Source: Gemmatimonadales bacterium
GTDB lineage: Bacteria; Gemmatimonadota; Gemmatimonadetes; Gemmatimonadales; GWC2-71-9
DNA: 64,000 nt
Direction of reading: 5' to 3'
Assembly: GCA_036500345.1 (NCBI GenBank)
Contig: DASYCE010000026.1
Coordinates: forward strand, 157,782-221,781
Shown piece after piece: positions 1 through 9,977 of the stretch. Each line of letters opens with the position of its first letter. Position 1 is the stretch's first letter. The notes beneath the pieces are model-generated. The model made no database searches. It was not told the origin of the DNA and saw nothing but the letters and a program-made list of their open reading frames with translations. Made by a program: the position numbers and the translations under genes.

Positions 1-56
1 CGATCGGATCTAACGCGTTGTACCGATTCACCTTCGGCATTACGTTCACCCCCGCG

Positions 57-515
57 ATGCAACTCCGCGACTTCTTCTCACGCGACGCGGTCTCTCTCGA
101 GCTCTCCGCCACCGCCAAGCCGGCGGCGATCGAGGAGATGATCGGCCTCCTCGGGGTCGATCCCGAGATCGCAACGACGTTGCGGAAGTTGCTCGATCGG
201 CGCGAAGAACTCGGCTCGACCGGAGTCGGGCGCGGGATTGCAATTCCGCACTGCCGCGCCTCGGTGATTCCGCAGCTCCGGCTGGCGTACGGGAGAGTTT
301 CTGCGGAGGGGGGAATTTCCTACGATGCCATCGACAAGCAGCCGGTCCACCATCTCTTCCTGATCGTGGCGCCGCCGGTCGAGGTCTCCAACCTCTACCT
401 CCCGGTCCTGGGCCGCCTCGCCCAGTTCGCCAAGGGCGACGACATCCCCGACCGCCTCGCGGCACTTACTTCACCAGATCAGTTCTTCGCGCTCCTCGAC
501 GAGCGGGCCGCGTAG
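57..515 (+). CDS. ptsN: PTS IIA-type nitrogen regulatory protein (PtsN family)
   Basis: A 152-residue EIIA (fructose/nitrogen-type) domain. The phospho-acceptor is probably His65 in IAIPHCRA, preceded by the family GSTGVGRG stretch. Proteins of this family receive phosphate from NPr/HPr and usually signal nitrogen or potassium status rather than transport sugar. The ATG at 57 fits the family N-terminus (MQLRDFF); an upstream TTG at 18 would add 13 unconserved residues. TACGTT at 41-46 lies ten bases before the ATG with TTGTAC 17 bases further up, so transcription may start almost at the ATG, but that is weak. Its upstream neighbours are outside the window, so the usual hpf/hprK context cannot be checked. 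Confidence 0.88.
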   Translation: MQLRDFFSRDAVSLELSATAKPAAIEEMIGLLGVDPEIATTLRKLLDRREELGSTGVGRGIAIPHCRASVIPQLRLAYGRVSAEGGISYDAIDKQPVHHLFLIVAPPVEVSNLYLPVLGRLAQFAKGDDIPDRLAALTSPDQFFALLDERAA

Positions 516-582
516 CGCGCGGAGGGTGAGCACAGCGCACCTCCTGAGCAACGTGAACGAAAGGATCGGCTTGTCATTCGCG

Positions 583-1017
583 TCACTGCGCAGCGACCGG
601 CGCGCTGATCATCTGGTTCTGGCCAAACGGCCCATCGAGAAACGACCATTCACCCACAAATCGAATCTGCTCACTCGAAGCGACGAGCTGTCTCGTCAGC
701 TGAACCGTGGCCGACTTCGTCGGATCCAGTGCCTGCGCGATTGATGCGCATGGAACGGGGAGTGTGACGGTCTCCCACTCCCCGGCGCGGAACGCCTCAA
801 TCATCCCCGGGCAGATTGGATTGTACGCGATTGCCGCAGAGTCTCCGTTGGTCAACCGGATGGAGACCGTGTAACCCCCGGAGTCCGGCGTCGTGGAGAG
901 GATCGTTGCCGTGACGCCCGGGGTGACGGGCATCGTCGCCGATTGAGAGTCGCAGGCGGTTGAGAGAACTGCCGCGACCAGCACGACCGCTGACACCTTG
1001 GAGACTAGCCGGGACAT
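583..1017 (-). CDS. Small exported lipoprotein-like protein, function unknown
   Basis: A 144-residue protein whose N-terminus has a basic start, a hydrophobic segment (residues about 6-20) and a Cys in STAC, which is a loose match to a lipobox. The rest is a compact beta-rich domain with repeated Thr/Val and no family I recognise. The start at 1017 is supported by an AGGAG Shine-Dalgarno sequence eight bases upstream; a longer reading to 1071 has no such support. It stands alone, convergent with ptsN (67 bases between stops) and separated from guaA by a palindromic repeat. I infer periplasmic or outer-membrane anchoring only; no function can be assigned. Confidence 0.7.
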   Translation of the reverse strand: MSRLVSKVSAVVLVAAVLSTACDSQSATMPVTPGVTATILSTTPDSGGYTVSIRLTNGDSAAIAYNPICPGMIEAFRAGEWETVTLPVPCASIAQALDPTKSATVQLTRQLVASSEQIRFVGEWSFLDGPFGQNQMISAPVAAQ

Positions 1018-1095
1018 CGCGTTCTCCTGATCGGGACAGCGGAGTGTAGCACGCCGGTACAGCGGTCGCAAATCCTGAGAGCGCGAAGCAACCCG

Positions 1096-1170
1096 ATCCC
1101 TCAGTCGCTGCCCCTCGACAGGCTCGGGGCAGGCGCTCCTTCGGGATGACTGGCGCCGTCGGCGCCAGTC
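1096..1170. repeat. Composite palindromic (REP-like) element after guaA
   Basis: Nested inverted repeats: ATCCC at 1096-1100 pairs with GGGAT at 1143-1147, and CTGCCCC at 1108-1114 pairs with GGGGCAG at 1126-1132. A second perfect hairpin follows directly: GACTGGCGCC at 1148-1157, a GTC loop, and GGCGCCAGTC at 1161-1170. That second arm overlaps the guaA stop codon. No T-run follows, so a Rho-independent terminator is less likely than an intergenic repeat or an mRNA 3' stabiliser. Confidence 0.65.
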
Positions 1171-2725
1171 ACTCCCACTCGATCGTCGCCGGCGGCTTGC
1201 TGCTCACGTCGTAGACCACACGATTGACGCCAGCGACCTCGTTCGAGATCCGGTTCGAGATCGTCGCCAGCACATCGGGCGGGAACGGGAACCAGTCTGC
1301 CGTCATTCCGTCGCGCGATGTCACCGCGCGGAGCCCAATCACCTGGTCGTAACTCCGTCCATCACCCATGACGCCGACCGAGCGAATCGGCAGCAGCACC
1401 GCAAACGCCTGCCATATCTGATCGTAGAGTCCCGCTGCGCGAATCTCTTCGAGGTAGATCGCATCGGCCTTGCGCAGGATCTCGAGACTCGGCCGCGTGA
1501 CCGCGCCAAGTATCCTGATCGCGAGTCCAGGACCGGGGAACGGATGCCTGCCGACGACATCCTCCGGCAACCCGAGTTCGCGCCCGACCTGGCGCACCTC
1601 GTCCTTGAAGAGCTCACGCAGCGGCTCGATCAACTTGAACGGCAGCCGTTCGGGCAACCCGCCAACGTTGTGATGCGTCTTGATCGTGACCGACGGGCCA
1701 CCCGTGGGCGAGGTCGATTCGATCACGTCCGGGTAGAGCGTTCCCTGCACCAGGAATCCGACATCGCCGCCGACCGCGCGCGCTTCGCGCTCGAAGACGT
1801 CGATGAAGCGATGCCCGATCTTCTTGCGCTTTGTTTCCGGATCGGTGACGCCGTCGAGGTCGCCGAGAAAATCTGCCGAGGCATCGACCGTGCGGAGATC
1901 GACGCCGAGCGTCCGGCGGAAGGTGCTCTCGACCTGCTCGCGTTCGCCGAGCCTGAGGAGGCCGTGATCGACGAAGATGCAGGTGAGTTGATTGCCGATG
2001 GCGCGATGCACCAGTGCCGCCGCAACCGACGAATCGACGCCGCCCGAGAGTCCGCAGATCACGCGGCGATCACCGACCAGCTCCCGGATCTTCTTCACTT
2101 CGCCGTCGACGAAATGCTCGGGCGTCCAGTCGGGCTTGCAGCCGCAGATATCGAAGAGGAAGTTGGCCAGGATCTCGCCGCCGCGCGGCGTGTGCGCCAC
2201 CTCAGGGTGGAACTGCACCGCGTGCAGCGGAAGATCGTCATGCTGAATTGCCGCGATCGGCGAATTCTCGCTCGACGCCGTCACATGCCACCCGGGAGGC
2301 GCCTCGTCGACGTGGTCGCCGTGGCTCATCCAGACCTGTGTGGTGGCGCCGGATGCGAATCCCTTGAAGAGATCGCCGCCTTCGACCTTCACATCGGCAC
2401 GACCGTACTCACGCCGCGCAGCCGGGACCACTCGACCACCGGCAAGCTGCGCCAGCACCTGCATCCCGTAGCAGAGGCCGAGGACCGGAACACCGAGCGC
2501 AAGCAACTCCGGCTGCGCGGTGGGGACACCGGCGTCGTACACCGAATTCGGGCCGCCCGACAGGATCACCCCTTTCGGTCGCCACCCTCGGATCCATGCC
2601 ACGTCGCGCGACGGCGGCTGGATTTCGCAATAGACACGCTGCTCGCGGATTCGCCGCGCGATCAGCTGCGTAAACTGCGATCCGAAGTCGACGATCAGGA
2701 TTCCATCGGGATGGGGGGCGCTCAC
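1169..2725 (-). CDS. guaA: GMP synthase (glutamine-hydrolysing)
   Basis: A 518-residue enzyme converting XMP, ATP and glutamine to GMP in purine synthesis. It has an N-terminal class I glutamine amidotransferase domain with the catalytic triad Cys85 (GLCYGMQ), His173 and Glu175 (FHPEV). The ATP-pyrophosphatase P-loop SGGVDSS is at about 227-233, and the C-terminal dimerisation domain ends in the family-typical [11 protein letters not shown]. Length is normal. The GTG start at 2725 sits in a GTGA overlap with the lysA stop and has AGGA six bases upstream, so translation is probably coupled to lysA. No purine riboswitch is seen upstream because the upstream region is lysA coding sequence. Confidence 0.98.
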   Translation of the reverse strand: MSAPHPDGILIVDFGSQFTQLIARRIREQRVYCEIQPPSRDVAWIRGWRPKGVILSGGPNSVYDAGVPTAQPELLALGVPVLGLCYGMQVLAQLAGGRVVPAARREYGRADVKVEGGDLFKGFASGATTQVWMSHGDHVDEAPPGWHVTASSENSPIAAIQHDDLPLHAVQFHPEVAHTPRGGEILANFLFDICGCKPDWTPEHFVDGEVKKIRELVGDRRVICGLSGGVDSSVAAALVHRAIGNQLTCIFVDHGLLRLGEREQVESTFRRTLGVDLRTVDASADFLGDLDGVTDPETKRKKIGHRFIDVFEREARAVGGDVGFLVQGTLYPDVIESTSPTGGPSVTIKTHHNVGGLPERLPFKLIEPLRELFKDEVRQVGRELGLPEDVVGRHPFPGPGLAIRILGAVTRPSLEILRKADAIYLEEIRAAGLYDQIWQAFAVLLPIRSVGVMGDGRSYDQVIGLRAVTSRDGMTADWFPFPPDVLATISNRISNEVAGVNRVVYDVSSKPPATIEWE

Positions 2726-3951
2726 GGATCCTCGGTGGCAAAGGGGTCGGCGATTTCGTCGCGGAACAGATCAGAAAGGCGCTCCCGCGGACGCACCACT
2801 GCCCAGCGTCCGGCATCGACCAGCACCTCGGCGGCGCGCGCGCGGGAGTTGTAGTTGGAGCTCATCGCAAAACCGTACGCACCCGCGGCGAGCACCGCGA
2901 GAAGATCGCCCTGGGCCACGGGAGCCATTGGTCGTTCGAGGGCGAGGAAGTCGCCGGTCTCGCAGACCGGCCCAACGACATCGAGCTTGATCGGCGCCGC
3001 ACCCGATGGAACCACCGGGACGATCTCGTGCCACGCCTTGTAGAGCGACGGCCGCACCAGATCGTTCATCCCCGAATCCACGACCGCGATTTCGCGGCCG
3101 CCCGAGTGCTTGCAGTAGAGGACGCGCGTGAGCATCACTCCGGCGCTTCCGACCAGGAACCGACCGGGCTCGATCTGGATGGTGCAGCCACTCTGCGTCA
3201 TCATCGTGCGGAGCGGTTCGATCCAGTCGATAGGATCAAGCGGGATTTCATCCTGATAGCGAATGCCGATTCCGCCACCGAGGTCGAGCACGTCGGGCGC
3301 GTGCCCGGCGCGGCGGGCCACGTCGAGCAACGCAAGAAGGCGCTCCATCCCCGCGGCGTACGGGTCGGCCTTGAGCAACTGCGATCCGATATGCATCGCG
3401 ACGGCGCCAAGGCGAATCCGCGACGTATTGTCCAGCACGCGCAGCACGTCGGCAAACTGGTCGACAGGAATCCCGAACTTGAGCCCGCCCTTCCCCGTCG
3501 TGATGTACGGATGCGTTTCGGCGGTGACGTCGGGATTGATGCGAACGCCGATGGTGACATCGCAATCGTGCATGTCGACCAGGAGCGCGATCCGCTCGAG
3601 TTCGGCGAGTGACTCCACGTTGATGTGACCGACACCCGCGGCCATCGCGGCGAGGAGCTCTTCATCGGATTTCCCCACGCCGCTGAAGATGATCCGCGAC
3701 GGATCGAACCCGGCAGCGATCGCGCGAAGCAATTCACCGCCAGAGACGATGTCGGCGCCGGCGCCGAGGGTCGCGAAGATCCGCAGGATTGCGAGATTGG
3801 AATTCGCCTTGACGGCGTAGCAGATCCGATGCGGAATCTCGCCGAAGACGTCATCGAGACGTGCGAACTGCCGGCGGATCGTCGCCGCGTCGTACACAAA
3901 CGCAGGCGTGCCAACCGACTCGGCGATGGCGGGCAGCGGAATCCCGCTCAT
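2722..3951 (-). CDS. lysA: Diaminopimelate decarboxylase
   Basis: A 409-residue PLP enzyme of the alanine racemase-like barrel fold, making lysine from meso-diaminopimelate. The PLP lysine is in CYAVKANSN, the phosphate-binding glycines are in DLGGGIG, and [19 protein letters not shown] and [14 protein letters not shown] are the expected active-site segments from both domains. I chose the ATG at 3951 (MSGIPLP) because homologues begin close to the PAFVYD strand. A GTG at 4023 would add 24 low-complexity residues and overlap proS by 19 bases. It lies 53 bases after proS and overlaps guaA by four bases, so it is probably part of the hisS-proS-lysA-guaA transcript. Confidence 0.96.
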   Translation of the reverse strand: MSGIPLPAIAESVGTPAFVYDAATIRRQFARLDDVFGEIPHRICYAVKANSNLAILRIFATLGAGADIVSGGELLRAIAAGFDPSRIIFSGVGKSDEELLAAMAAGVGHINVESLAELERIALLVDMHDCDVTIGVRINPDVTAETHPYITTGKGGLKFGIPVDQFADVLRVLDNTSRIRLGAVAMHIGSQLLKADPYAAGMERLLALLDVARRAGHAPDVLDLGGGIGIRYQDEIPLDPIDWIEPLRTMMTQSGCTIQIEPGRFLVGSAGVMLTRVLYCKHSGGREIAVVDSGMNDLVRPSLYKAWHEIVPVVPSGAAPIKLDVVGPVCETGDFLALERPMAPVAQGDLLAVLAAGAYGFAMSSNYNSRARAAEVLVDAGRWAVVRPRERLSDLFRDEIADPFATEDP

Positions 3952-4004
3952 AGCGAGCGCGCCGTCGCTTCCCGGAGCGAGGCCGGCGTCGCTCAGGCGC
4001 GAGT

Positions 4005-5450
4005 CTAGTACGCCCGCGCCCACACCGCCTCAACGGTCGCTGGCCGGCCGGTCCAGATGCACTTCTCGGGCGCCGGATTGCTGCGGAACTCTTCCATCGG
4101 GAGGCAGCGGATCGTGGCCTTCGTCTGCTCCTTGATCTCTGCTTCGACCGCCGGATCGCCACACCAGCCGGCGTAGACGAAGCCGCCGTTCCCTTCGATG
4201 AAGTCGATGAATTCCTGCTTCGACCTGGGGTTGCGGAGCGTCGCCGCTTCCTGTCGCGCTTTGGCCGCATCGAAGAGCGTCTGCTGCATCGTCGTCATTT
4301 CCTGATGAATCCGTGCGGCGATCCCGGCAAGCGGCACCGCTTCCTTGCCGCCGAGCCGACGCGCGAGCATCGCACTCTGGTTGGCGAGGTCGCGGGGCCC
4401 AAGCTCGAGGCGGAATGGGGCGCCGCGCGCTTCCCATTCGTAGTACTTGGCGCCGGGCTTCATGTCGCGCAGGTCGGACGTTGCGCGAACGCCCGCAGCG
4501 CGCAGCTCCTTGACCAGATTCTCCGCGGCTGCAGAGGTCTGGCTCTTCTCCTCATCCGATTTCCAGATCGGGATGACGACCACCTGCCACTGCGCCAGGC
4601 GCGGCGGACAGACGAGCCCCTTGTCGTCGCTGTGCGTCATGATCAGGCCGCCGACCATGCGGGTCGAGACACCCCACGACGTGCTCCAGACATGGTCGAG
4701 CCCGCCATCGGCGGTCTGGAACTGCACGTCGAACGCCTTGGCGAAGTTCTGTCCAAGGTTGTGCGACGTCCCCGCCTGCAGCGCCTTGTTGTCCTGCATC
4801 AGCGCTTCGCATGAATAGGTGCGCAGCGCACCGGCAAATCGCTCCGACGCCGTCTTCGGACCGGTGATCACCGGCATGGCCATCCACTCTTCCATGAAAC
4901 GGCGATAGATGCCGAGGATCAGCAGCGTCTCCGCTTCGGCTTCGGCTTCCGTGGCGTGCGCGGTGTGCCCTTCCTGCCAGAGGAATTCGGTGGTGCGCAG
5001 GAAGAGGCGGGTCCGAAGCTCCCAGCGGACGACGTTCGCCCACTGATTGATCAGGAGCGGGAGATCGCGCCACGACTGGATCCACTTGCCGTACATCGCA
5101 TAGATGATCGTCTCCGAGGTCGGGCGGACGACGAGCGGTTCTTCGAGCTCCTTGCCGCCGCCATGCGTCACGACCGCGGTCTCCGGCGCGAATCCCTCGA
5201 CGTGCTGCGCTTCCTTGGCGAGGAACGATTGCGGGATGAAAAGCGGGAAGTAGGCGTTCTGGTGGCCGGTGTCCTTGAACATCCGGTCGAGCGCCGCCTG
5301 CATCTCCTCCCAGATCGCGTAGCCGTTGGGACGGATCACCATGCAGCCGCGCACCGGCGAATAGTCGGCGAGCTCCGCCTTCATGATCACTTCGTTGTAC
5401 CAGGCGGAGAAGTCTTCTGCGCGCGTGGTGAGCGATTTCGAATCAGCCAT
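4005..5450 (-). CDS. proS: Prolyl-tRNA synthetase, short (type 3, eukaryote/archaeal-like) form
   Basis: A 481-residue class II synthetase charging tRNA-Pro. Motif 2 is in [16 protein letters not shown], motif 3 is around [15 protein letters not shown], and the proline-binding region is near [11 protein letters not shown]. The C-terminus has the zinc-associated Cys-containing domain and ends in Ala-Tyr, typical of the archaeal-like type 3 form. The editing domain inserted between motifs 2 and 3 in most bacterial ProRS is absent, which accounts for the short length (usual bacterial form about 570 residues). It overlaps hisS by eight bases, so the two synthetases are translationally coupled. 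Confidence 0.96.
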   Translation of the reverse strand: MADSKSLTTRAEDFSAWYNEVIMKAELADYSPVRGCMVIRPNGYAIWEEMQAALDRMFKDTGHQNAYFPLFIPQSFLAKEAQHVEGFAPETAVVTHGGGKELEEPLVVRPTSETIIYAMYGKWIQSWRDLPLLINQWANVVRWELRTRLFLRTTEFLWQEGHTAHATEAEAEAETLLILGIYRRFMEEWMAMPVITGPKTASERFAGALRTYSCEALMQDNKALQAGTSHNLGQNFAKAFDVQFQTADGGLDHVWSTSWGVSTRMVGGLIMTHSDDKGLVCPPRLAQWQVVVIPIWKSDEEKSQTSAAAENLVKELRAAGVRATSDLRDMKPGAKYYEWEARGAPFRLELGPRDLANQSAMLARRLGGKEAVPLAGIAARIHQEMTTMQQTLFDAAKARQEAATLRNPRSKQEFIDFIEGNGGFVYAGWCGDPAVEAEIKEQTKATIRCLPMEEFRSNPAPEKCIWTGRPATVEAVWARAY

Positions 5451-6717
5451 GATTTATCGGAGAGTGAGAGACGAGGGACGACACACGGGCAACGATCTCA
5501 CTGCGCGACACGCTTTCCTGTGTCTTTGTCTTGAGATCCTTGATCTGCGCTTCATTGCGGGCCCGATCGTCAGGCCCGATCACGACGGCGACGCGCGCAC
5601 CGCGTGTATTGGCGAGGGTGAGCTGCTTGCCGACCGCGGCGTTGGTGAAGGCATACTCGACGCGAATACCTGCGTCGCGGAGGAGGTGCGCGACGCGCAG
5701 CACCTCGGCGACGTCATCGGGCGTCACGCTCGCGACGAAGACCTCGATCGACGACGGCGCGGCGGGATGGAGTCCGCGATCCTTCAGAAGCTCGCCGAGC
5801 ACGACGTCGCCCATCCCGAAGCCGACGGCTGGGAGATCCGAGCCGCCGAGGGAGGCGAGCAGATTGTCATAGCGTCCGCCGCCGCAGATCGCGCGCAGTT
5901 CGCCCTTGGCATCGAATAGTTCGAAGACGGTGCCGGTGTAATACGCGAGGCCTCGGACGATGGTCATGTCGACATCTAGCCAGTCGCCTAGCCCCAGGTC
6001 CTCGACGCCCCGAATGGTTCGCCCGAGATGGGAGTCAGTCGGAATTGCCCCAGTGAACGGGCCAACGAGGCTCAAGACTGACGCCATTAACGGCGGCGTG
6101 AGTTCGTCCGCCAGCATCGCCTCCGCACCGGCTCGGTCCTTCCCAAGTCGGTCGAAAGCACGCAGAATCGCAGGCGTCGCCTCCGGAATCTTGGTCACTG
6201 CTTCAATTGCGCTGACTACCGTGCGTCGATCGCTGATCTTCACCCGCACATCCGCCGGCCCGAGCCCGAACGCTCGCATCATGTCGATCGCCAGCGCGAT
6301 GATCTCCGCATCGGCAAGCGGCCCCGCCTCCCCCAGAAGGTCGCAGTTGAGCTGGAAGTGCTCGCGCAGCCTGCCCCGCTGTTGCCGCTCGTAGCGGAAG
6401 AGCTGGGGGATCGAGAACCATCTGATCGGCTTCTTGAGGCCGTTGGCCCGGGCACCGACCATCCGGGCCAGCGTCGGGGTCATCTCGGGGCGGAGCGCGA
6501 CCTCCCGGTCTCCCTTGTCGGTGAAGTTGTACAGCTGGCCCACGATCTCGTCGCCGCTCTTGGTGGTGTAGAGGTCGAGCGGCTCGAGGGGGGGGCCGTC
6601 GTACTCCTCGAAGCCATACCGGGACGCCACTTCGCGCCAGACGCGGAAGATGTGCGCCCTGAGCGCGAACTCCTCGGGAAAGAAGTCGCGAAAACCCGGT
6701 AAACCCTTGGAAATCAT
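5443..6717 (-). CDS. hisS: Histidyl-tRNA synthetase
   Basis: A 424-residue class II synthetase. The N-terminus ([12 protein letters not shown]) matches the family. Motif 2 is in [16 protein letters not shown], the histidine-specific signature is around [13 protein letters not shown], and motif 3 is in [14 protein letters not shown]. The C-terminal 100 residues form the anticodon-binding fold ([12 protein letters not shown] onward). Length is normal. It is the first gene of the leftward hisS-proS-lysA-guaA run and is divergent from padR, with about 127 bases between the two starts. Confidence 0.97.
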   Translation of the reverse strand: MISKGLPGFRDFFPEEFALRAHIFRVWREVASRYGFEEYDGPPLEPLDLYTTKSGDEIVGQLYNFTDKGDREVALRPEMTPTLARMVGARANGLKKPIRWFSIPQLFRYERQQRGRLREHFQLNCDLLGEAGPLADAEIIALAIDMMRAFGLGPADVRVKISDRRTVVSAIEAVTKIPEATPAILRAFDRLGKDRAGAEAMLADELTPPLMASVLSLVGPFTGAIPTDSHLGRTIRGVEDLGLGDWLDVDMTIVRGLAYYTGTVFELFDAKGELRAICGGGRYDNLLASLGGSDLPAVGFGMGDVVLGELLKDRGLHPAAPSSIEVFVASVTPDDVAEVLRVAHLLRDAGIRVEYAFTNAAVGKQLTLANTRGARVAVVIGPDDRARNEAQIKDLKTKTQESVSRSEIVARVSSLVSHSPINHG

Positions 6718-6785
6718 CGCCCAAGATACATGGCGGAGGGGGGGTCGGCGAAGGGTTTACGGCGTTCCCGCAACCATTTGAAGGG

Positions 6786-6824
6786 TGTAGACGTCTTACA
6801 TCCTTAGGCTGTAGACTGTCTACA
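6786..6824 (+). promoter_or_regulatory. Tandem operator over the padR promoter (putative PadR autoregulatory sites)
   Basis: Two near-identical 15-base sites lie 24 bases apart: TGTAGACGTCTTACA at 6786-6800 and the near-perfect palindrome TGTAGACTGTCTACA at 6810-6824, each followed by TCC. The second site contains TAGACT (6812-6817), a plausible -10 box, and the first lies over the -35 region. Binding there would therefore block the padR-permease promoter. PadR proteins typically bind such dyads in their own promoters. That this PadR is the ligand is inferred. Confidence 0.6.
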
Positions 6825-6844
6825 TCCTCCGCCAGGAGATTCCG

Positions 6845-7210
6845 GTGCCCCGCAAGCCGCGCCCTTCCGATTCCCGGATCGAAGTGCTCCAGGGAACGCT
6901 CGACCTGATCATCCTGCAGGCACTCCGCTGGGGGCCGGCACACGGCTACCGGCTGTTGCAGTTGATCCGCTCCACCACCGACGGCGTCCTCCAGGTCGAC
7001 ACCGGGTCGCTCTACCCCGCCCTCCATCGCCTCGCGCGGCAACGGTGGGTGAGTGCCGCGTGGGAGACGTCGGAAAACGGCCAGCGGGTGCGCGTGTACC
7101 GGCTCACCCCGTCGGGCACCCGCCAGCTCGCGATCGAACGGTCGCGCTGGGAGCAGCTGGGCCGGGCGATCGCCGGAATGTTTGCAGCGCCGGTCAAGGA
7201 GGACGCGTGA
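6845..7210 (+). CDS. PadR family transcriptional regulator
   Basis: A 121-residue winged-helix regulator of the short PadR class. The family core is clear: LQGTLDLIILQALRWGPAHGY, the recognition-helix region and VDTGSLYPALHRL, followed by a wing and a short C-terminal helix. The start is GTG with AGGAG eight bases upstream. Its stop overlaps the GTG of the next gene by four bases, so it is cotranscribed with the permease. PadR plus a large permease is a recurring pair in Acidobacteria and Gemmatimonadota. It probably represses its own operon through the tandem dyads just upstream. The ligand is unknown. Confidence 0.93.
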   Translation: MPRKPRPSDSRIEVLQGTLDLIILQALRWGPAHGYRLLQLIRSTTDGVLQVDTGSLYPALHRLARQRWVSAAWETSENGQRVRVYRLTPSGTRQLAIERSRWEQLGRAIAGMFAAPVKEDA

Positions 7211-9867
7211 ACCGCCCACACGATCGCGATGACGAACTCGACGCCGAACTCGCCAGTCATCTGGAGATGGCGAAGCGCGACCGGCTCGCCGCAGGCGAAT
7301 CCGCCGATGACGCGAAACACAACTCCCGCCGCGAGTTCGGCAACCTGGCCCACGTGAAGGAAGTCACGCGCGACGGATGGGCCGGCGCCACGTGGGAGCG
7401 GATCATGCAGGATCTCCGGTTCGCCTTCCGCTCGCTCCGCCGGGTGCCGCTCTTCGCCGCGGTCGCGATTGCGACGATGGCCCTCGGCATCGGCGCCAAC
7501 ACCGCGATCTTCTCGGTGATCGATGGCGTGGTGCTCCGCCCGTTGCCATACCCGCATCCGGAGCGACTGATCTACATCACCAGCCGCTTCCCGGCGATGA
7601 ATCTCGATCATTTCCCGATCGATCTCGGCGAGTATCTCGATCTCAGCGAACGGAACCACTCCTTCGCATCGCTCTCGGCGTACACCCTCGGCGCCGTGAA
7701 CGTTGGTGGTACCGCGCATCCGACCCGCGTGGTGTCGGCAGCGATGGTCGGAGATCTCTTTCACGCCCTTGGCGTGGCACCTGCGATCGGTCGAGGATTC
7801 ACCGAGGCAGATTCGCACCCGCAGGCGCCGCCGGTGGCGGTGCTATCGTACGAAGTGTGGCAGTCGGTCTATGGCGGAGATCGTGGCCTTGTGGGGCACA
7901 GCATCGACATCGACGGCGTGACCACCACCGTAGTCGGGATCATGCCGAAGGCGTTCGACTTCCGCGACCAGGGGATCCGCATCTGGCAGCCGTTCACCTA
8001 CGACCCGGCGCAGCGCGATCAGTTCCGCGGCGGCCATTTCCTCTATCTCCTGGGCCGGCTCAAGCCGACAGTGACGCTGGCGACCGCTCGAGTCGAGCTT
8101 CAGTCACTACTGGCGCGGTGGGCAGCCGACGACGGCGTCCCCGCCACCGTGGCGCCCAATCAGCGCCGCCTGCACACGCCAACTCCGCAACATGCGTTGC
8201 GCTATGACGACCTGCAGGCCGACATGGTGGGAAGCGCCGGTCCGGCGCTCTGGATCCTGCAGGGCGCGGTCGGGCTGGTGCTCCTGATTGCCTGCGCCAA
8301 CATGGCGAACCTGCTTCTTGTTCGTGCCGAGTCACGGCGCAAGGAGTTGATGGTACGTGCAGCGCTCGGCGCGGGACGATGGAGACTGGTTCGGCAGTTC
8401 GTCGCCGAAAGCGTCATCCTTTCGCTTGCCGGCGGCCTCGTCGGCGTGGTGGTCGCGCAGTGGGGGCTGCACGCGCTCCTGGCAGCCAACGGCGGCAGCA
8501 TCCCGCGCGCAACGAGTGTGCACATCAATCTCGCGGTCCTGGGGTTCACGGTGGTGCTGGCGGTGGGAACGGGGCTGGTCTTCGGGTCAGTGCCGCTGCT
8601 GCAGGTGCGCCGCGAATCGGTAAGCGGCGCGCTGCGCAACAGCGAGTCGCGCACCACCGCCGGAACGGCACGGCACCGGGTGCGCAACGCGCTGGTCGTC
8701 GCCGAGATGGCGCTCGCCGTCATGCTGGTCATCGGCGCGGGGCTCGCGATCCGGTCGTTCTGGAAGCTGATGCAGGTCGATTCCGGCTTTGATCGGAGCA
8801 ACCTGACCACCTTCAACCTGGTCCTCCCCGCGCAGCAGTATGCCGACAGCAACCGGCGCATCGCGCTCTTCGAGAGCGTGATCAGCCGGATCAAGGCGAT
8901 CCCCGGAGTGAAAGACGTGGCGGCGATGAGCGGGCTCCCGCCGCAGCGACCGATCAACGCCAACGACACCAAGTTCATCGGGCTTCCGACTGGTCCGAAC
9001 ATCCCGATGCAGAATGTCGACTACTGGCAGTTCGTCACACCGGGGTACCTCGGCACGATGAAGATCCCTGTCGTCCAGGGTCGGGGATTCGAGCCGGGAG
9101 ACGGCCCGATGCAGCCGCCCGTCGTCCTGGTGAATGAGGCGCTCGCCAAGCGCTTCTTCCCGGGACAGAGCGCGATCGGCCGGCAGGTGCAGCCCGGTGG
9201 GTCGCCGGCGGTGTTCACCATCGTCGGCGTGGTGAAGGATGTGAAACAGCAGGGGCTCGATGCGAGCGTCGGTACCGAGCTATACATCGACTATGACCAG
9301 ACGCCGCTGGATATGGGATTCACTCCCCGCAACATGAATCTCGTGGTGCGGTCGACTCAATCGACGGCAGCGCTTGCGGCGCCGATTCGAAGCGTGCTCG
9401 CGGACGTCGATCCGGAGCTTCCGATCTCGAGCTTCCGCAGCATGGACGACGTCTTCGCCGCGGCGACGAGCCGGCCGCACTTCCTCGCGCAGCTGCTCAG
9501 CGGCTTCGGTGCCATTGCGCTGCTCCTCGCCGCGATCGGGACGTATGGCGTGCTGTCGTATTCCGTCTCCGAGCGCCGTCGCGAGCTGGCAATCCGCATG
9601 GCACTTGGCGCCGCGAAGAGCGGCGTGCTGTCGATCGTGTTGCGGCGCGGGATGACGCTGGCTGCGGCGGGTGTGGGCGCCGGGCTCGTCGGCGCACTGA
9701 TCGTGACGCGACTCGTCCGGGCGATTCTCTTCGATGTCTCTGCGACCGACACCGTCACGTTCGTCGTGGTGGGACTCTTCATGGCGGCGGTGGCGCTGGT
9801 GGCGTGCCTCATTCCGGCGTGGAATGCGACACGAGTCGATCCGATCACCGCGCTGCGGACCGAATGA
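7207..9867 (+). CDS. ADOP-type ABC transporter permease (MacB/FtsX fold, duplicated)
   Basis: About 886 residues. A short cytosolic N-terminal segment (DELDAELASHLEM) precedes the first transmembrane helix near VAIATMALGIGANTAIFSV. Then come a MacB periplasmic-core-like domain, three FtsX helices (around VGLVLLIACANMANLLL, LAVLGFTVVLAVGTGLVFG and neighbours), a second helix after ALVVAEMALAVMLVIGAG, a second periplasmic domain and a second FtsX block near the C-terminus. This is the duplicated orphan permease architecture. No ATPase gene adjoins it, so the partner must be encoded elsewhere. The GTG at 7207 overlaps the padR stop; an in-frame extension back to 7045 would lie inside padR and is rejected. 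The substrate is unknown; export or membrane-stress roles are possible. Confidence 0.92.
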   Translation: MNRPHDRDDELDAELASHLEMAKRDRLAAGESADDAKHNSRREFGNLAHVKEVTRDGWAGATWERIMQDLRFAFRSLRRVPLFAAVAIATMALGIGANTAIFSVIDGVVLRPLPYPHPERLIYITSRFPAMNLDHFPIDLGEYLDLSERNHSFASLSAYTLGAVNVGGTAHPTRVVSAAMVGDLFHALGVAPAIGRGFTEADSHPQAPPVAVLSYEVWQSVYGGDRGLVGHSIDIDGVTTTVVGIMPKAFDFRDQGIRIWQPFTYDPAQRDQFRGGHFLYLLGRLKPTVTLATARVELQSLLARWAADDGVPATVAPNQRRLHTPTPQHALRYDDLQADMVGSAGPALWILQGAVGLVLLIACANMANLLLVRAESRRKELMVRAALGAGRWRLVRQFVAESVILSLAGGLVGVVVAQWGLHALLAANGGSIPRATSVHINLAVLGFTVVLAVGTGLVFGSVPLLQVRRESVSGALRNSESRTTAGTARHRVRNALVVAEMALAVMLVIGAGLAIRSFWKLMQVDSGFDRSNLTTFNLVLPAQQYADSNRRIALFESVISRIKAIPGVKDVAAMSGLPPQRPINANDTKFIGLPTGPNIPMQNVDYWQFVTPGYLGTMKIPVVQGRGFEPGDGPMQPPVVLVNEALAKRFFPGQSAIGRQVQPGGSPAVFTIVGVVKDVKQQGLDASVGTELYIDYDQTPLDMGFTPRNMNLVVRSTQSTAALAAPIRSVLADVDPELPISSFRSMDDVFAAATSRPHFLAQLLSGFGAIALLLAAIGTYGVLSYSVSERRRELAIRMALGAAKSGVLSIVLRRGMTLAAAGVGAGLVGALIVTRLVRAILFDVSATDTVTFVVVGLFMAAVALVACLIPAWNATRVDPITALRTE

Positions 9868-9914
9868 GATAGCGGGGTACCCGCGAACTGGCACGCCGCA
9901 CCGGAGCGCACCGT

Positions 9915-9931
9915 GTGACGATGTCGTGACA
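9915..9931 (+). promoter_or_regulatory. Paired GTGAC motif upstream of the kinase gene
   Basis: GTGACGATGTCGTGACA contains two GTGAC half-sites 11 bases apart on the same face of the helix. A near-identical motif (15 of 17 bases) stands before the next gene at 10946. A further single GTGACG is at 9945. I infer a shared activator or alternative sigma-factor site. Confidence 0.45.
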
Positions 9932-9964
9932 CGGATGCGCTCCCGTGACGCCGTCGTGGTGCGA

Positions 9965-9970
9965 TACCTT
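9965..9970 (+). promoter_or_regulatory. Putative -10 box for a leaderless kinase transcript
   Basis: TACCTT fits the TANNNT pattern and ends seven bases before the GTG start of the kinase. No Shine-Dalgarno sequence is visible before that GTG. This spacing is what leaderless transcripts show; the assignment is inference from position only. Confidence 0.35.
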
Positions 9971-9977
9971 GTAACAC

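Noticed and set aside
1544..2854. A 436-codon open frame opposite guaA
   Set aside because: Shadow of guaA in a GC-rich genome; composition matches a reverse-frame artefact.
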